Below, piece by piece: positions 18,075 to 26,072 of a DNA stretch of 64,000 bases; positions within the stretch are counted from its first letter, which is position 1, and every line of letters begins with the position of its first letter. A program made the position numbers and the translations under genes. Source of the DNA: Arthrobacter bussei (GTDB lineage Bacteria; Actinomycetota; Actinomycetes; Actinomycetales; Micrococcaceae); contig NZ_VJXX01000001.1 of NCBI RefSeq assembly GCF_009377195.2, forward strand, positions 930,001 to 994,000, in the 5' to 3' direction. The notes under the pieces are model-generated. The model worked only from the letters and a program-made list of their open reading frames with translations, ran no database searches and had not been told where the DNA came from.

Positions 18075-19760
18075 CTAGTACTCCTGCGCCTGCAGTTCCT
18101 GGTCCTGCTCGGCCCGGGCGAGCGGCAGCCGGAAGGTGAACGTGGACCCCTGGCCCTCGACGCTCCGGCAGCTGATCGTCCCGCCGTGCCGCTCGACGAT
18201 CGCCTTCGAGATGGCGAGGCCCAGGCCCACGCCCGGAATGGCCGCATTGCGTGCGGCCGAGGTCCGGAAGAACTTCGAGAACACACCGCGCAGTTCCTCG
18301 GCCGACATACCGCTGCCCTCGTCGGTCACGCTGCACTCCACCGCACCGTCGATCTCCGCCGCCGCGATCGTCACACGCCCCCCCGCCGGAGAGTACTTGA
18401 CGGCGTTCGAGAGCAGGTTGTCGAGGACCTGGCCGATCCGCGGTGCGTCACAGAGCGCCACGAGGTCACGCCCGGTGAGGTCCTCGAACCGGACGAGCGG
18501 ATTGCCGTTGCGCTCCTGCGCCGCCCCGACCCGCTCCCTCACCAGGGAGGAGAAGTCGGTGGGTACGGGCCTGATCTCCGGTGTGCCCTCCGCCGTGGAC
18601 AGCAGGTCCACCACGAGCTTGTGCAGGCGCTCGGAGTTGCGGGACACCACCTCCAGGCCGGAGGCGACGTCGGGCTCGAGGTCCGGTATGCCGGTCAGCA
18701 ACTCGAGATATCCGCGAATGGCGGTCAGCGGCGTCCGCAGTTCGTGGGACACCGTTGCCACGAACTCGTCCTTGGCGTTGAGGGCGCGCACGAGTTCCGT
18801 CACGTCGTTGAACGTCACCACGGATCCCTCGCGTGTGCCGTCCTGGTTGGTCATCAGGCGCGACGACGTCGACAGCACGCGCTGGTTCGGGAGTTCGCCC
18901 CACCAGAGGAGGTAGTCGGAGAACACCTGGCCCTCGGCGGCGCGGCGCGTCGGGCGCCGGTTCTCCGGCATCGGGGACGTCCCGTCCTGCTGGAAGATGC
19001 GGAGGTCCTCCTCCGCGGTGTCCGAGGCCGTGCCCGCGAGGGCCCGGAACTGCTCGAGCTTGCGGTTGGTCAGGAGTGGGCGTCCGCGCTCGTCGACGGC
19101 GATGAGGCCGATGTCCACGCTGTTGACCACGGTGTCGAGCAGGCGCTCGCGCCGGGCGCTCTCCTCCAGCAGCTGCTGCAGCGCCCGGTCCTTCTCCTCG
19201 ACGACGTCCTGCTGCGCCATCATGCTGGCGGTCATCACCCGGATGGTGACGCCGATCGCGAGCATGATGAACGGGAGCAGGAAGGACTGCGTCAGGGACT
19301 GGGAGGTGACCGCGGTGTCCGTCACGAACACGGGCACCCAGACGACACCGAGCGCCGCGAGGAAACCGGCGGTGAGCGCCGCTCGGGGATACAGCCCCGA
19401 GGCGGCCAGCCAGATCACGGGGAAGACGGTGAGGAGCCCCACACCGGTGATCACCGTTCCCGCGCCGTAGCGCATGAGGCCGATCGGGATGAAGTCCAGG
19501 AGCGGGATGATCAGGAAACTCGCATGCGGCAGGCGGTCCCACGGCACGAGGAAGCACAGCGCCAGGAGGACGGCCTGGAGAGCGACACCGATGAGGAAGG
19601 GCCGGCTCTCGAACAGATCAGGGTGGAACAGGGATCCGCCGACGAGGATCAGGATGACGGTCAGCGAGAGGGGCAGCTGACTGAGGACGACCCGGGCGCG
19701 CAGGGTCAACTCGTGGAACTGTCGCGTATTGAGCGTCAGGTAGGAGAGCACCCTGTCCAT
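18075..19760 (-). CDS. membrane sensor histidine kinase with PAS domain
   Basis: About 561 residues. Six hydrophobic helices occupy roughly residues 25-190, followed by a linker, a PAS-like domain (NSVDIGLIAVDERGRPLLTNRKLEQF), HisKA with H339 in TVSHELRTPLTAIRGYLELL, and HATPase with DNLLSNAVKYSPAGG and GVGLGLAISKAIVERHGG. Start ATG 19760 was chosen for its upstream GAGGGGAAG; in-frame starts at 19811 (ATG) and 19847 (GTG) would add a basic leader. It is divergent from the receiver-phosphatase gene, separated by about 226 bp, and is the best candidate to phosphorylate it. Confidence 0.88.
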   Translation of the reverse strand: MDRVLSYLTLNTRQFHELTLRARVVLSQLPLSLTVILILVGGSLFHPDLFESRPFLIGVALQAVLLALCFLVPWDRLPHASFLIIPLLDFIPIGLMRYGAGTVITGVGLLTVFPVIWLAASGLYPRAALTAGFLAALGVVWVPVFVTDTAVTSQSLTQSFLLPFIMLAIGVTIRVMTASMMAQQDVVEEKDRALQQLLEESARRERLLDTVVNSVDIGLIAVDERGRPLLTNRKLEQFRALAGTASDTAEEDLRIFQQDGTSPMPENRRPTRRAAEGQVFSDYLLWWGELPNQRVLSTSSRLMTNQDGTREGSVVTFNDVTELVRALNAKDEFVATVSHELRTPLTAIRGYLELLTGIPDLEPDVASGLEVVSRNSERLHKLVVDLLSTAEGTPEIRPVPTDFSSLVRERVGAAQERNGNPLVRFEDLTGRDLVALCDAPRIGQVLDNLLSNAVKYSPAGGRVTIAAAEIDGAVECSVTDEGSGMSAEELRGVFSKFFRTSAARNAAIPGVGLGLAISKAIVERHGGTISCRSVEGQGSTFTFRLPLARAEQDQELQAQEY

Positions 19761-19986
19761 CCGGCGGCCACTTCCCCTCGTGCGTCGTCGAGCATCATTC
19801 CGTCGCGGCATGACGGCGCCGATGCGCTCAGGCGCGTCGGCCTCCACAGACTAGCGCGGTGGACCGTCGATTTCGGAGGGCGGAGAGCGGCCCCGGCCTC
19901 AAGATCACATCAAGATCGGCGCAACAACCCGAGCAACATGGCGAAGGCCCGGCGCGCGTGCCGGGCAGCGCGCGCCGTAGCGTTTA

Positions 19987-21096
19987 ATGAAGTCCATGAC
20001 TGTCTCCCCGGAGCCCCGCCGTGCACTGGTTGTCGAGGACGACGTCGACATCCGGGGCCTGCTCGTCCAGATCCTGAAGCGCGAGGGTTTCACGGTGACC
20101 GAGGCCGCCACCGCCCGCGAAGGCCTGGAGAAGGCGCGCGCCGGGGCCGATCTCATCACCCTCGATCTCAACCTCCCCGACGGCGATGGTGTCGAGGTGT
20201 GCCGAGAGGTCCGCGAGTTCTCCGACGCGTACATCCTCATGATCACCGCCCGCACCGATGAGATCGAGCGACTCACGGGCCTCGAGACCGGTGCCGACGA
20301 CTACATCAGCAAACCGTTCAGCCCGCGCGAACTCGTGGCGCGGATCAATTCGCTGTTCCGCCGCCAGAGCCGCCAGGCCGCAGCGGACGTCGCGCACGCC
20401 GACGAGCGCCAGCGTGCCGCGGAAGTCCAGCAGAACCTGCTCCCCCGGGACCGCCTGGCGCTCCCGGACTACGAGCTCGCCGGACGCTTCAGGCCGTCCC
20501 GCAGCGTCGGTGGCGATTTCTACGACTGGTACGGCACGGCCGACGGCCTGCACCTCACCGTCGCGGACGCCATGGGCAAGGGGATGGGCGCCGCCCTCGT
20601 CGCGGCGACGGTGCGCGCGATCATGCGCTCGGTGGCCACACAGCCGAACCTCGAGACCGCCTTCGCGACGGCGGCCCGTGCCACCGAGGCCGACCTCGAG
20701 CAGACGAGTTCCTTCGTCACCCTGTTCCATGGGCGCCTCGACGCCGCGACCGGCGTCGTCGGGTACGTGGACGCCGGCCATGGACTGGCCCTCCACGTCA
20801 TGGCGGACGGCAGCGCCGAGCGGCTTCCCTCGGCGGGGCCACCCGTCGGCGCGTGGCCCGACCAGACCTGGGCGGCGGGAACCGTGCAGCTCGAGCCGGG
20901 GGACGCACTCGCGATCGTGAGCGACGGCCTGCTGGACATCTACGAGACGGTGGAGGAGTTCACGGAAGCCGTCGCCGGTGTCGTCACCGCCTCCGCGGGG
21001 GTGGAGGAGGCCTGCGCCGCCCTGCTCGACATGGCGGACGTCCCGGAGGTGGCGGACGACGTCACCGTCGTCATCCTCCAGCGCTCGCCCGCCTAG
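19987..21096 (+). CDS. response regulator fused to PP2C-type (SpoIIE/RsbU) phosphatase
   Basis: 369 residues. Receiver domain at about 12-130 with acidic pair EDD, phospho-acceptor D60 in ITLDLNLPDGDG and the conserved Lys of SKPFSP; then a short coiled linker (DERQRAAEVQQNLLPRD) and a SpoIIE-type phosphatase domain with GGDFYDW, DAMGKGMGAAL, DAGHGLAL and VADDVTVVIL metal-binding elements. This architecture turns a kinase signal into dephosphorylation of a STAS protein, and exactly such a gene follows. Either ATG 19987 or 19996 may start translation; neither has a ribosome binding site, and TAGCGT just upstream suggests a leaderless or near-leaderless message. Confidence 0.92.
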   Translation: MKSMTVSPEPRRALVVEDDVDIRGLLVQILKREGFTVTEAATAREGLEKARAGADLITLDLNLPDGDGVEVCREVREFSDAYILMITARTDEIERLTGLETGADDYISKPFSPRELVARINSLFRRQSRQAAADVAHADERQRAAEVQQNLLPRDRLALPDYELAGRFRPSRSVGGDFYDWYGTADGLHLTVADAMGKGMGAALVAATVRAIMRSVATQPNLETAFATAARATEADLEQTSSFVTLFHGRLDAATGVVGYVDAGHGLALHVMADGSAERLPSAGPPVGAWPDQTWAAGTVQLEPGDALAIVSDGLLDIYETVEEFTEAVAGVVTASAGVEEACAALLDMADVPEVADDVTVVILQRSPA

Positions 21097-21149
21097 CCGG
21101 CGCCCCCACGATCGACCACCACGGACAGCACCGCCGGAAGGACGTACAG

Positions 21150-21482
21150 ATGGAATTCAGCACGCAGGACAAGGGCCGCTACACCGAGGTCACGCCGAGC
21201 GGACGGCTCAACATGGTCGCTGCGCCGAAGCTCCGCGAGGTCATCGACGGCGTCGTCAGCGCCGGTGGCCGGCGGATCGTCGTGAATCTCGCCGAGACCA
21301 CCTTCATGGACTCGTCCGGGCTCGGAGCGCTGATCGGCTGCCTCAAACTGGCGCGGCAGTCCGGTGGGGACCTGCGGATCGCCGCCGTGCAGCCGCAGGT
21401 CAACATGGTGCTGGAACTCACCAGCATGCACCGTGTGCTGACGCCCCACGCCACGGCCGAGCAAGCGTTCCCCAATGACTGA
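21150..21482 (+). CDS. STAS-domain anti-sigma factor antagonist (RsbV-like)
   Basis: 110-residue STAS protein. The phosphorylation loop is TTFMDSSGLGALIG with Ser55/Ser56 as the expected kinase site. In the RsbV/SpoIIAA family the unphosphorylated form sequesters the RsbW kinase. GGAAGGA precedes ATG 21150. It sits 53 bp after the phosphatase gene and its stop overlaps the start of the kinase gene, consistent with a phosphatase-STAS-kinase operon. Confidence 0.93.
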   Translation: MEFSTQDKGRYTEVTPSGRLNMVAAPKLREVIDGVVSAGGRRIVVNLAETTFMDSSGLGALIGCLKLARQSGGDLRIAAVQPQVNMVLELTSMHRVLTPHATAEQAFPND

Positions 21483-21936
21483 CAACCTGGCGCGACGCGT
21501 CCTCGAGGAACCGGCCACCGAGCAGGCGATCGAGGATCTGCACGGCGTGCTGGACCAACTGTGGCTGGACGCCGCCTTCGTGCCCCAGCTGGACCAGATG
21601 GCTTTCACGACCGCCGTCATCGAATCCGCAAGCAACGTCGTGCAGCACGGTGTCCCCTCACCCGGCGCCACCCTCCATCTCGGCGTCGAACTCACGGTGT
21701 CCGCGGAGCGATTGAAGGCGGTGATCAGCGAGATCGGGGCCGCGCCGCACGATCCCGTGCCCGACCTCGATGACCTGCCCGAGCCCTCGCTGCCCGACGA
21801 GGACGCCCTGCTGGAGGACTACGACGAGTCCGGTCGCGGTCTGTCGATGATCCGTGCCCTGGTCACGACGGTGACCGTGGAACGCCAGGGTGACACCAAC
21901 GTGTGGGTCCTCTCCAGGGATTCCGGCCAGGACTGA
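21475..21936 (+). CDS. RsbW-like anti-sigma factor serine kinase
   Basis: 153 residues with a GHKL ATPase fold. The N-box is FTTAVIESASNVVQHG with E50 and N54, and the G1-like loop is DESGRGLSMIRALV. An acidic loop (PDLDDLPEPSLPDEDALLEDYD) sits between the two, longer than in RsbW of Bacillus. Start ATG 21475 overlaps the STAS stop by eight bases, implying coupling. RsbW proteins phosphorylate their STAS partner and bind a sigma factor; no sigma gene is nearby, so the final target is either remote or not a sigma factor. Confidence 0.88.
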   Translation: MTDNLARRVLEEPATEQAIEDLHGVLDQLWLDAAFVPQLDQMAFTTAVIESASNVVQHGVPSPGATLHLGVELTVSAERLKAVISEIGAAPHDPVPDLDDLPEPSLPDEDALLEDYDESGRGLSMIRALVTTVTVERQGDTNVWVLSRDSGQD

Positions 21937-21964
21937 CCCGATCCGGACGGGTGCGCCGTCGTCC

Positions 21965-22184
21965 GTACACCCCCGGCGGCAGCAGCTGTATACCCTCCGG
22001 CGGCAGCAGCCGTATATTCTCCGGTGGCAGCAGCGCCTCCGGGATCATCACGTCCCGGTCGCTCCCGGAGGGCCGGTGGCTACGGCAGTGCCCACTGCCT
22101 CAGGAGGGCCGCCCACCATCCCCCGGGGCCGTCGGCTACGGAAGTCCCGGCCGCTCCGGGACGCCCTGCGGTTATGGAAGTGCC
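21965..22184. repeat. two repeat families filling a convergent spacer
   Basis: A 23-24-bp unit of the form GTATNNNCTCCGGCGGCAGC occurs three times in tandem (21965-21987, 21988-22011, 22012-22035). A second unit, GG(C/T)TA(C/T)GG(A/C)AGT(G/C)CC, occurs at 22078-22092, 22134-22148 and 22170-22184; the last copy includes the stop codon of the esterase. Together they make up nearly all of the 235-bp gap between two convergent genes. Confidence 0.85.
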
Positions 22185-23140
22185 GGCCGGCCGAGGAACG
22201 CGGCGATGTCCGCGTAGACCTCCTTCGACTCGGGCAGGCGGGGGAAGGCCGGGAACACGTGGAACCCGCCCGGGTACACCTTCATGGTGACGTCCGCGCC
22301 CGCTGTGACGGCACGGTCCCGGAAGACCGTCGCGTCCGCCATGCAGACATCACGCGTGCCCTGGTAGATGCGGGTCGGGGGGACCGTCGCCAGCATCTCC
22401 TCCGGGGCGCATGCGGGGCTGATGAGGGGCGACCTCGGGTCGTCTCCCCCGGCCCACCACAGGCCGGCCTGCACGCCGCCCGCCACGGACAGCATCGGGT
22501 CCACAGCGTCGTACTTCGGGATCTCGGGGTTGGTCCCGGTCACGTCGAGCCATGGTGAGAACGCGACGATCCGCCCCGGTGCAGGTAGCCCTGCCTCATG
22601 GAACGCCCAGGGCTGCGCGACCGCCAGCCCGCCGCCGGCGGAGTCCCCCATGAGGGTGACATCCACCGGGTCGGCCGTCCGCAGCACCTCCCGGTACACG
22701 GAGACGAGATACGGGAAGGCCTCCCGGTAGGTGCTCTCCGGAGCCAGCCGGTAGAGCGGGACCGTGACCGCGGCGCCCGTCCGCTTCGTCAGTTCGGCGA
22801 TGATCCACCAGTGCGGGCGGCCGAGCTCGTTGATGTAGATGCCGCCGTGCGTATAGATGATGTGCGACCTCGTCGCACCGAGCAGGGGGCGCACGGTGAT
22901 GGTTCGGACCCCGTCGATCCGCTTCTCCTGGATGGTGTGCGTCTGCTTGAAGGTCCAGGGGACCGCTGCAGTGGACGGGTAGGTCCGCCCGGGGTACGTG
23001 GCGTTGACCCAGTCGGTGCCGTTCAGGTTCCGCTTCGTCGGCAGGAGGCCGATCAGGCGCGAGGCCGTCCGCATGGCCCACGAGCCGTCCTGCGTGCTCG
23101 GCTCGACCGTCCCGGGACCCGCTGCGTATCCGCTCGTCAT
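22172..23140 (-). CDS. alpha/beta hydrolase (HSL-family esterase)
   Basis: 322-residue hydrolase of the hormone-sensitive-lipase group. The nucleophile elbow is GDSAGGG, the oxyanion region is HGGIY (usual HGGGX), and the catalytic His lies in YPGGFHVF, with an Asp expected in GTRDVCMADA. No signal peptide is seen. Hydrolysis of short acyl esters or amides is likely; natural substrate unknown. Single gene, convergent with the signalling operon and 149 bp from the divergent TRIC-channel gene. Confidence 0.88.
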   Translation of the reverse strand: MTSGYAAGPGTVEPSTQDGSWAMRTASRLIGLLPTKRNLNGTDWVNATYPGRTYPSTAAVPWTFKQTHTIQEKRIDGVRTITVRPLLGATRSHIIYTHGGIYINELGRPHWWIIAELTKRTGAAVTVPLYRLAPESTYREAFPYLVSVYREVLRTADPVDVTLMGDSAGGGLAVAQPWAFHEAGLPAPGRIVAFSPWLDVTGTNPEIPKYDAVDPMLSVAGGVQAGLWWAGGDDPRSPLISPACAPEEMLATVPPTRIYQGTRDVCMADATVFRDRAVTAGADVTMKVYPGGFHVFPAFPRLPESKEVYADIAAFLGRPALP

Positions 23141-23289
23141 GGGGCCAGCCTAGTGCGGTGCACGGAGCCGGGGTGCCTCTGTCATGCTGGTGAAGCCCGT
23201 CCTGTCGTTCGCCGGATCCACGCGGTACGCCCCGTGCTCGTGTCCGTCCCACCCGTCGGTCATCGTGAAAGAAGGAGCCGCTCGACCAG

Positions 23290-23925
23290 ATGGACACCGC
23301 GTCGCACATCGCCCTCGCCGCAGACCTCCTCGGCGTCTTCTTCTTCGCCGTCTCCGGGTCCCTGCTGGCGGCGCGCAAGGGGTTCGACCTCGTGGGATCC
23401 CTCCTGCTGGCGTCCCTGGCCTCCCTCGGCGGAGGAGTGGCGCGCGACCTCATCATCGATGTCCCCCCTGCGGCCTTCAACAATCCCGCCTACCTGGTCC
23501 CGCCGTTGCTCGCGACCGTCCTCGTGTACTTCGTCTTCTCCGGTGTGGAGCGGGTCAAACGGGTCCTGGTGATCTTCGACGCCGCGGGCCTCGCCCTCTT
23601 CTGCATCACGGGCACCGTGAAGGCGCTCGATGTCGGGCTCAATCCCGTCTCCGCCGTGCTGCTGGGCGTCACCACCGCGGTGGGCGGCGGCCTGCTGCGC
23701 GACGTCGTCGCCAACGAGATCCCCCAGCTCTTCGACCCGCGTGACATCTACGCACTGCCCGCGATGCTCGGCGCCGTCGTCGTCGTCGTCCTCTACCTGA
23801 CCGGGACCTTCACGATCGTCACGGGCATGCTGGCGGCGTCGCTCGTGTTCTCCCTGCGCGTTCTCGCCTGGCGCTACGGCTGGCACGCCCCGCTCGCGTC
23901 CCGCACCTGGAGCGCACGGAGGTAG
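23290..23925 (+). CDS. TRIC-family cation channel (UPF0126, YadS-like)
   Basis: 211-residue membrane protein with about seven helices in two repeated halves; the paired glycine-rich signatures are LASLASLGGGVARDL and GVTTAVGGGLLRDV, each followed by a conserved acidic/polar segment. Prokaryotic TRIC homologues form trimeric potassium-permeable channels. AGGAG lies 12 bases before ATG 23290. It stands alone, followed 61 bp later by the SUKH-like gene. Confidence 0.92.
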   Translation: MDTASHIALAADLLGVFFFAVSGSLLAARKGFDLVGSLLLASLASLGGGVARDLIIDVPPAAFNNPAYLVPPLLATVLVYFVFSGVERVKRVLVIFDAAGLALFCITGTVKALDVGLNPVSAVLLGVTTAVGGGLLRDVVANEIPQLFDPRDIYALPAMLGAVVVVVLYLTGTFTIVTGMLAASLVFSLRVLAWRYGWHAPLASRTWSARR

Positions 23926-23986
23926 CCCGCGCTTGCGGCCCGACGGCTAGGATGGACGCACCCCCGCCACCACTCCTGGAGTACCT

Positions 23987-24412
23987 GTGACTGAGCTGTT
24001 TTCCGACAAATTCCGCGCCCTGGTGCCCTCGTACTTCGAGGACGAGTGGGCCGAGGAAGACGGGCTGACCGAGGACGAGCTCGCCGAGATGCTCGAGGGC
24101 AAGGACTTCGAGCTGCCCCTGGCGCTCCGCGAGTTCTACCGTGCGGTGGGTGCCACCGAGGACATCATGGAGGCCTTCCACTTCTTCTGGGACCCCGACG
24201 AGCTCGAGATCGAGGACGGCTTCCTGCTGTTCCTCGAGGACGAGGACGAGCAGTACACCTGGGGCATGAGGGTGGAGCAGCTCGACGTCCCGGACCCGAT
24301 CGTCTGGCGGCGCAACAATGCACGCGGCGAGTGGCAGAGCGAGGAGGGCACCTTCACGGAGTACGTCCTGGATCTCTTCGAGTGGGTCTTCGAGGAGGAC
24401 GACGAGAACTGA
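23987..24412 (+). CDS. SUKH/SMI1-KNR4-like acidic protein
   Basis: 141 residues, strongly acidic (over a quarter Asp/Glu). The order PLALREFYRAVG, then FHFFWDPDELEIEDGFLLFLEDEDEQYTWGM, then PIVWRRNN is the pattern of SMI1/KNR4 (SUKH) domains, found in toxin-immunity proteins and in housekeeping adaptors. GTG start with GGAG five bases upstream. Its stop overlaps the HIT gene start by one base (TGATG), so the two are co-translated. No toxin gene is adjacent, which argues against a classic immunity role. Confidence 0.75.
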   Translation: MTELFSDKFRALVPSYFEDEWAEEDGLTEDELAEMLEGKDFELPLALREFYRAVGATEDIMEAFHFFWDPDELEIEDGFLLFLEDEDEQYTWGMRVEQLDVPDPIVWRRNNARGEWQSEEGTFTEYVLDLFEWVFEEDDEN

Positions 24413-24888
24413 TGGAGTTCGTCCACCACGCTCCCGAAGGCTACCGGTGCCCGTTCTGCGACCTGGCACGGGGTGACTTCAGCAATCCGAAGAATCTGTG
24501 CAGGCCCGGGGACGTCATCTACGCGGACGACCTCGTGCTGGCGTTCATCGCCTCGCACGGCTTCGAGCCGAACCCCGGTCACGTGCTCGTCACGCCCCGT
24601 GAGCACGTCGAACTGCTGTACGAGCTGCCCGACGACGTCGCCGCCCGCATCATGACGCTCACCCGGGACATCGCCGTCGCGATCAAGCTGGCATGGGAAC
24701 CGGACGGTGTCTCGACCCGGCAGCACAACGAGCCCGCCGGCAGCCAGCACGTCTGGCACTACCACCAGCACATCCTGCCGCGGTGGCACGACGACGGCTT
24801 CTACTTCACCCCGAAGCGCCCCATCGTCGATCCCGCCGTCCGGGCGCGGAAGGCCGACGAGCTCAGGTCCTTCCTCCCGACGAGGTAG
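24412..24888 (+). CDS. HIT-family hydrolase
   Basis: 158-residue histidine-triad protein. An N-terminal CPFC pair (zinc-ribbon-like) is followed by the core GFEPNPGHVLVTPREHVELLYELPDD and the triad HVWHYHQHILPR with His-x-His-x-His. HIT proteins hydrolyse or transfer nucleotides from phosphoramidates and dinucleotides. Start ATG 24412 shares a base with the previous stop. Its pairing with a SUKH-like protein is the notable feature. Confidence 0.9.
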   Translation: MEFVHHAPEGYRCPFCDLARGDFSNPKNLCRPGDVIYADDLVLAFIASHGFEPNPGHVLVTPREHVELLYELPDDVAARIMTLTRDIAVAIKLAWEPDGVSTRQHNEPAGSQHVWHYHQHILPRWHDDGFYFTPKRPIVDPAVRARKADELRSFLPTR

Positions 24889-24943
24889 CGCCCACCGGCA
24901 TCCTCCTGGTGCTGCTGCGGCCTCGAGGCGCCCTTTCGCCCCC

Positions 24944-25015
24944 GAAGCGCGTGTCGTGCGGGGACACGCCGGTAATCCGGAGCAGTCGGCCCGGAATGCC
25001 GCGCACGAAGCGGCA
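24944..25015. repeat. 72-nt element A downstream of the DUF559 gene
   Basis: Aligns without gaps to element B (25969-26040) at about 53 of 72 positions, same orientation. It contains a perfect 7-bp hairpin, GCGTGTC (24948) with GACACGC, and a second one, GCCGC/GCGGC around GCACGAA. It ends 13 bp past the stop of the DUF559 gene. Identity was counted by eye. Confidence 0.6.
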
Positions 25016-25028
25016 GCTGCGCTCACCG

Positions 25029-25853
25029 TCAGCGGACGGGACGGCGGTCGAGCGCCGCGAGGACCATCGCAAGGACATCGTCCGGCTGAAACATGACGTC
25101 CTCGTAGCAGAAACGCAGCACCAGGTAGCCGCCGATCACCGTCATGTTGTTCCTCCTGCGGTCACGCCGTAGTGCCTGCCGGTCAGAATGGAACGCCGCT
25201 CCGTCGATCTCGACGATCAGGTGGCCCTCCACCAGGAAGTCGACACGACCCACTCCCGCGATGTGGACCTGTGGCCGGACGTCGAGGCCGGCACCTCGCA
25301 GCAGGAGGCGTGCCACGACCTCGATCGCGGACTCCCCGGTCAGATCCACCGACGCCAGGGCAGTGCGGGCCACGCCGTTGAACGAACCGCTCAGCCTCGA
25401 TCCGACGAAGGCCGCCGTCGTGGCACCGCGTCGGAGCGCGCACTCCACCACAGGCACCGACTCCTCCGGCGGGCGGCACTGCAGGACATGCACGAGGACA
25501 TCGGCGAGTCCGACCAGCGGCATGCGGGGGTGCGGAGGAACGGATCTTCCCCGGTGATTGATACATCCCTCAGCCGATCGCCCGGCCCGGCTGACGTGCA
25601 GGACCGACCACGGCCGGACGCACCAGAGCCCGTAGTGGGTGGCAGCGGACAGGCAGGTCAGGCGTGCTCCCGCTGCCAGTGCACGGACGAGGTCGGGCGG
25701 CGCCCCGGGAAGGGCCAGGACTCCCCGTCGGATGCGGAGGATCCGGCCGTCATCGATGGAGCGCTCGATCGCGCGCTCCCCCGCTCCGCGCTGCAGGAGG
25801 GTGGAGGTGCGGGCCACCCCGCCGGAGGACTGGAGGATCTGCTCGGGTGTCAT
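25029..25853 (-). CDS. AbiEi-type winged-helix plus DUF559 endonuclease-like protein
   Basis: 274 residues. The N-terminus (MTPEQILQSSGGVARTSTLLQRGAGERAIERSIDDGRILRIRRGVLAL) is the winged-helix found in type IV antitoxin AbiEi proteins; the C-terminus (ESAIEVVARLLLRGAGLDVRPQV...GRVDFLVEGHLIVEIDGAAFHSD) is a DUF559 domain related to Vsr/restriction-fold nucleases, with its acidic residues and the EIDG motif kept. No AbiEii toxin is adjacent. Start ATG 25853 drops a non-conserved extension. Codon use looks slightly less GC-biased than neighbours. It is framed by two related structured elements, which hints at a selfish or mobile unit. Function unknown. Confidence 0.82.
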   Translation of the reverse strand: MTPEQILQSSGGVARTSTLLQRGAGERAIERSIDDGRILRIRRGVLALPGAPPDLVRALAAGARLTCLSAATHYGLWCVRPWSVLHVSRAGRSAEGCINHRGRSVPPHPRMPLVGLADVLVHVLQCRPPEESVPVVECALRRGATTAAFVGSRLSGSFNGVARTALASVDLTGESAIEVVARLLLRGAGLDVRPQVHIAGVGRVDFLVEGHLIVEIDGAAFHSDRQALRRDRRRNNMTVIGGYLVLRFCYEDVMFQPDDVLAMVLAALDRRPVR

Positions 25854-25968
25854 GGGTCCAGCCAAGGTGCTGCAGCCCGCCGTCGCCGGTGATCCGGCTG
25901 CTATGTGGACCGGCCGAGCACTCGCAGACGGCATGGGGATGCGGCGTCGTGCACGTGCTTCGGCGAGC

Positions 25969-26040
25969 GGAGCGCGTGTCGTGGTGCGGCACGCCGGGGA
26001 TCGGCACCGACCGGCCTCGAAGCCCGTGCACGAAGCCGCA
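25969..26040. repeat. 72-nt element B upstream of the DUF559 gene
   Basis: Direct, diverged copy of element A. Conserved blocks are AGCGCGTGTCGTG, CACGCCGG, and GCACGAAGC followed by CGCA or GGCA at the end. The first hairpin is retained only as GCGTG/CACGC. It lies 116 bp upstream of the DUF559 start and 33 bp from the end of the polyprenyl synthase gene. Confidence 0.6.
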
Positions 26041-26072
26041 AGGGCACAAGCAGACGGAACGCGGCAGGACCG

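Noticed and set aside
21903-22217. Forward frame with GYGS repeats after the RsbW-like gene
   Set aside because: Arises from the DNA repeats in the spacer and overlaps the esterase end; no plausible protein.
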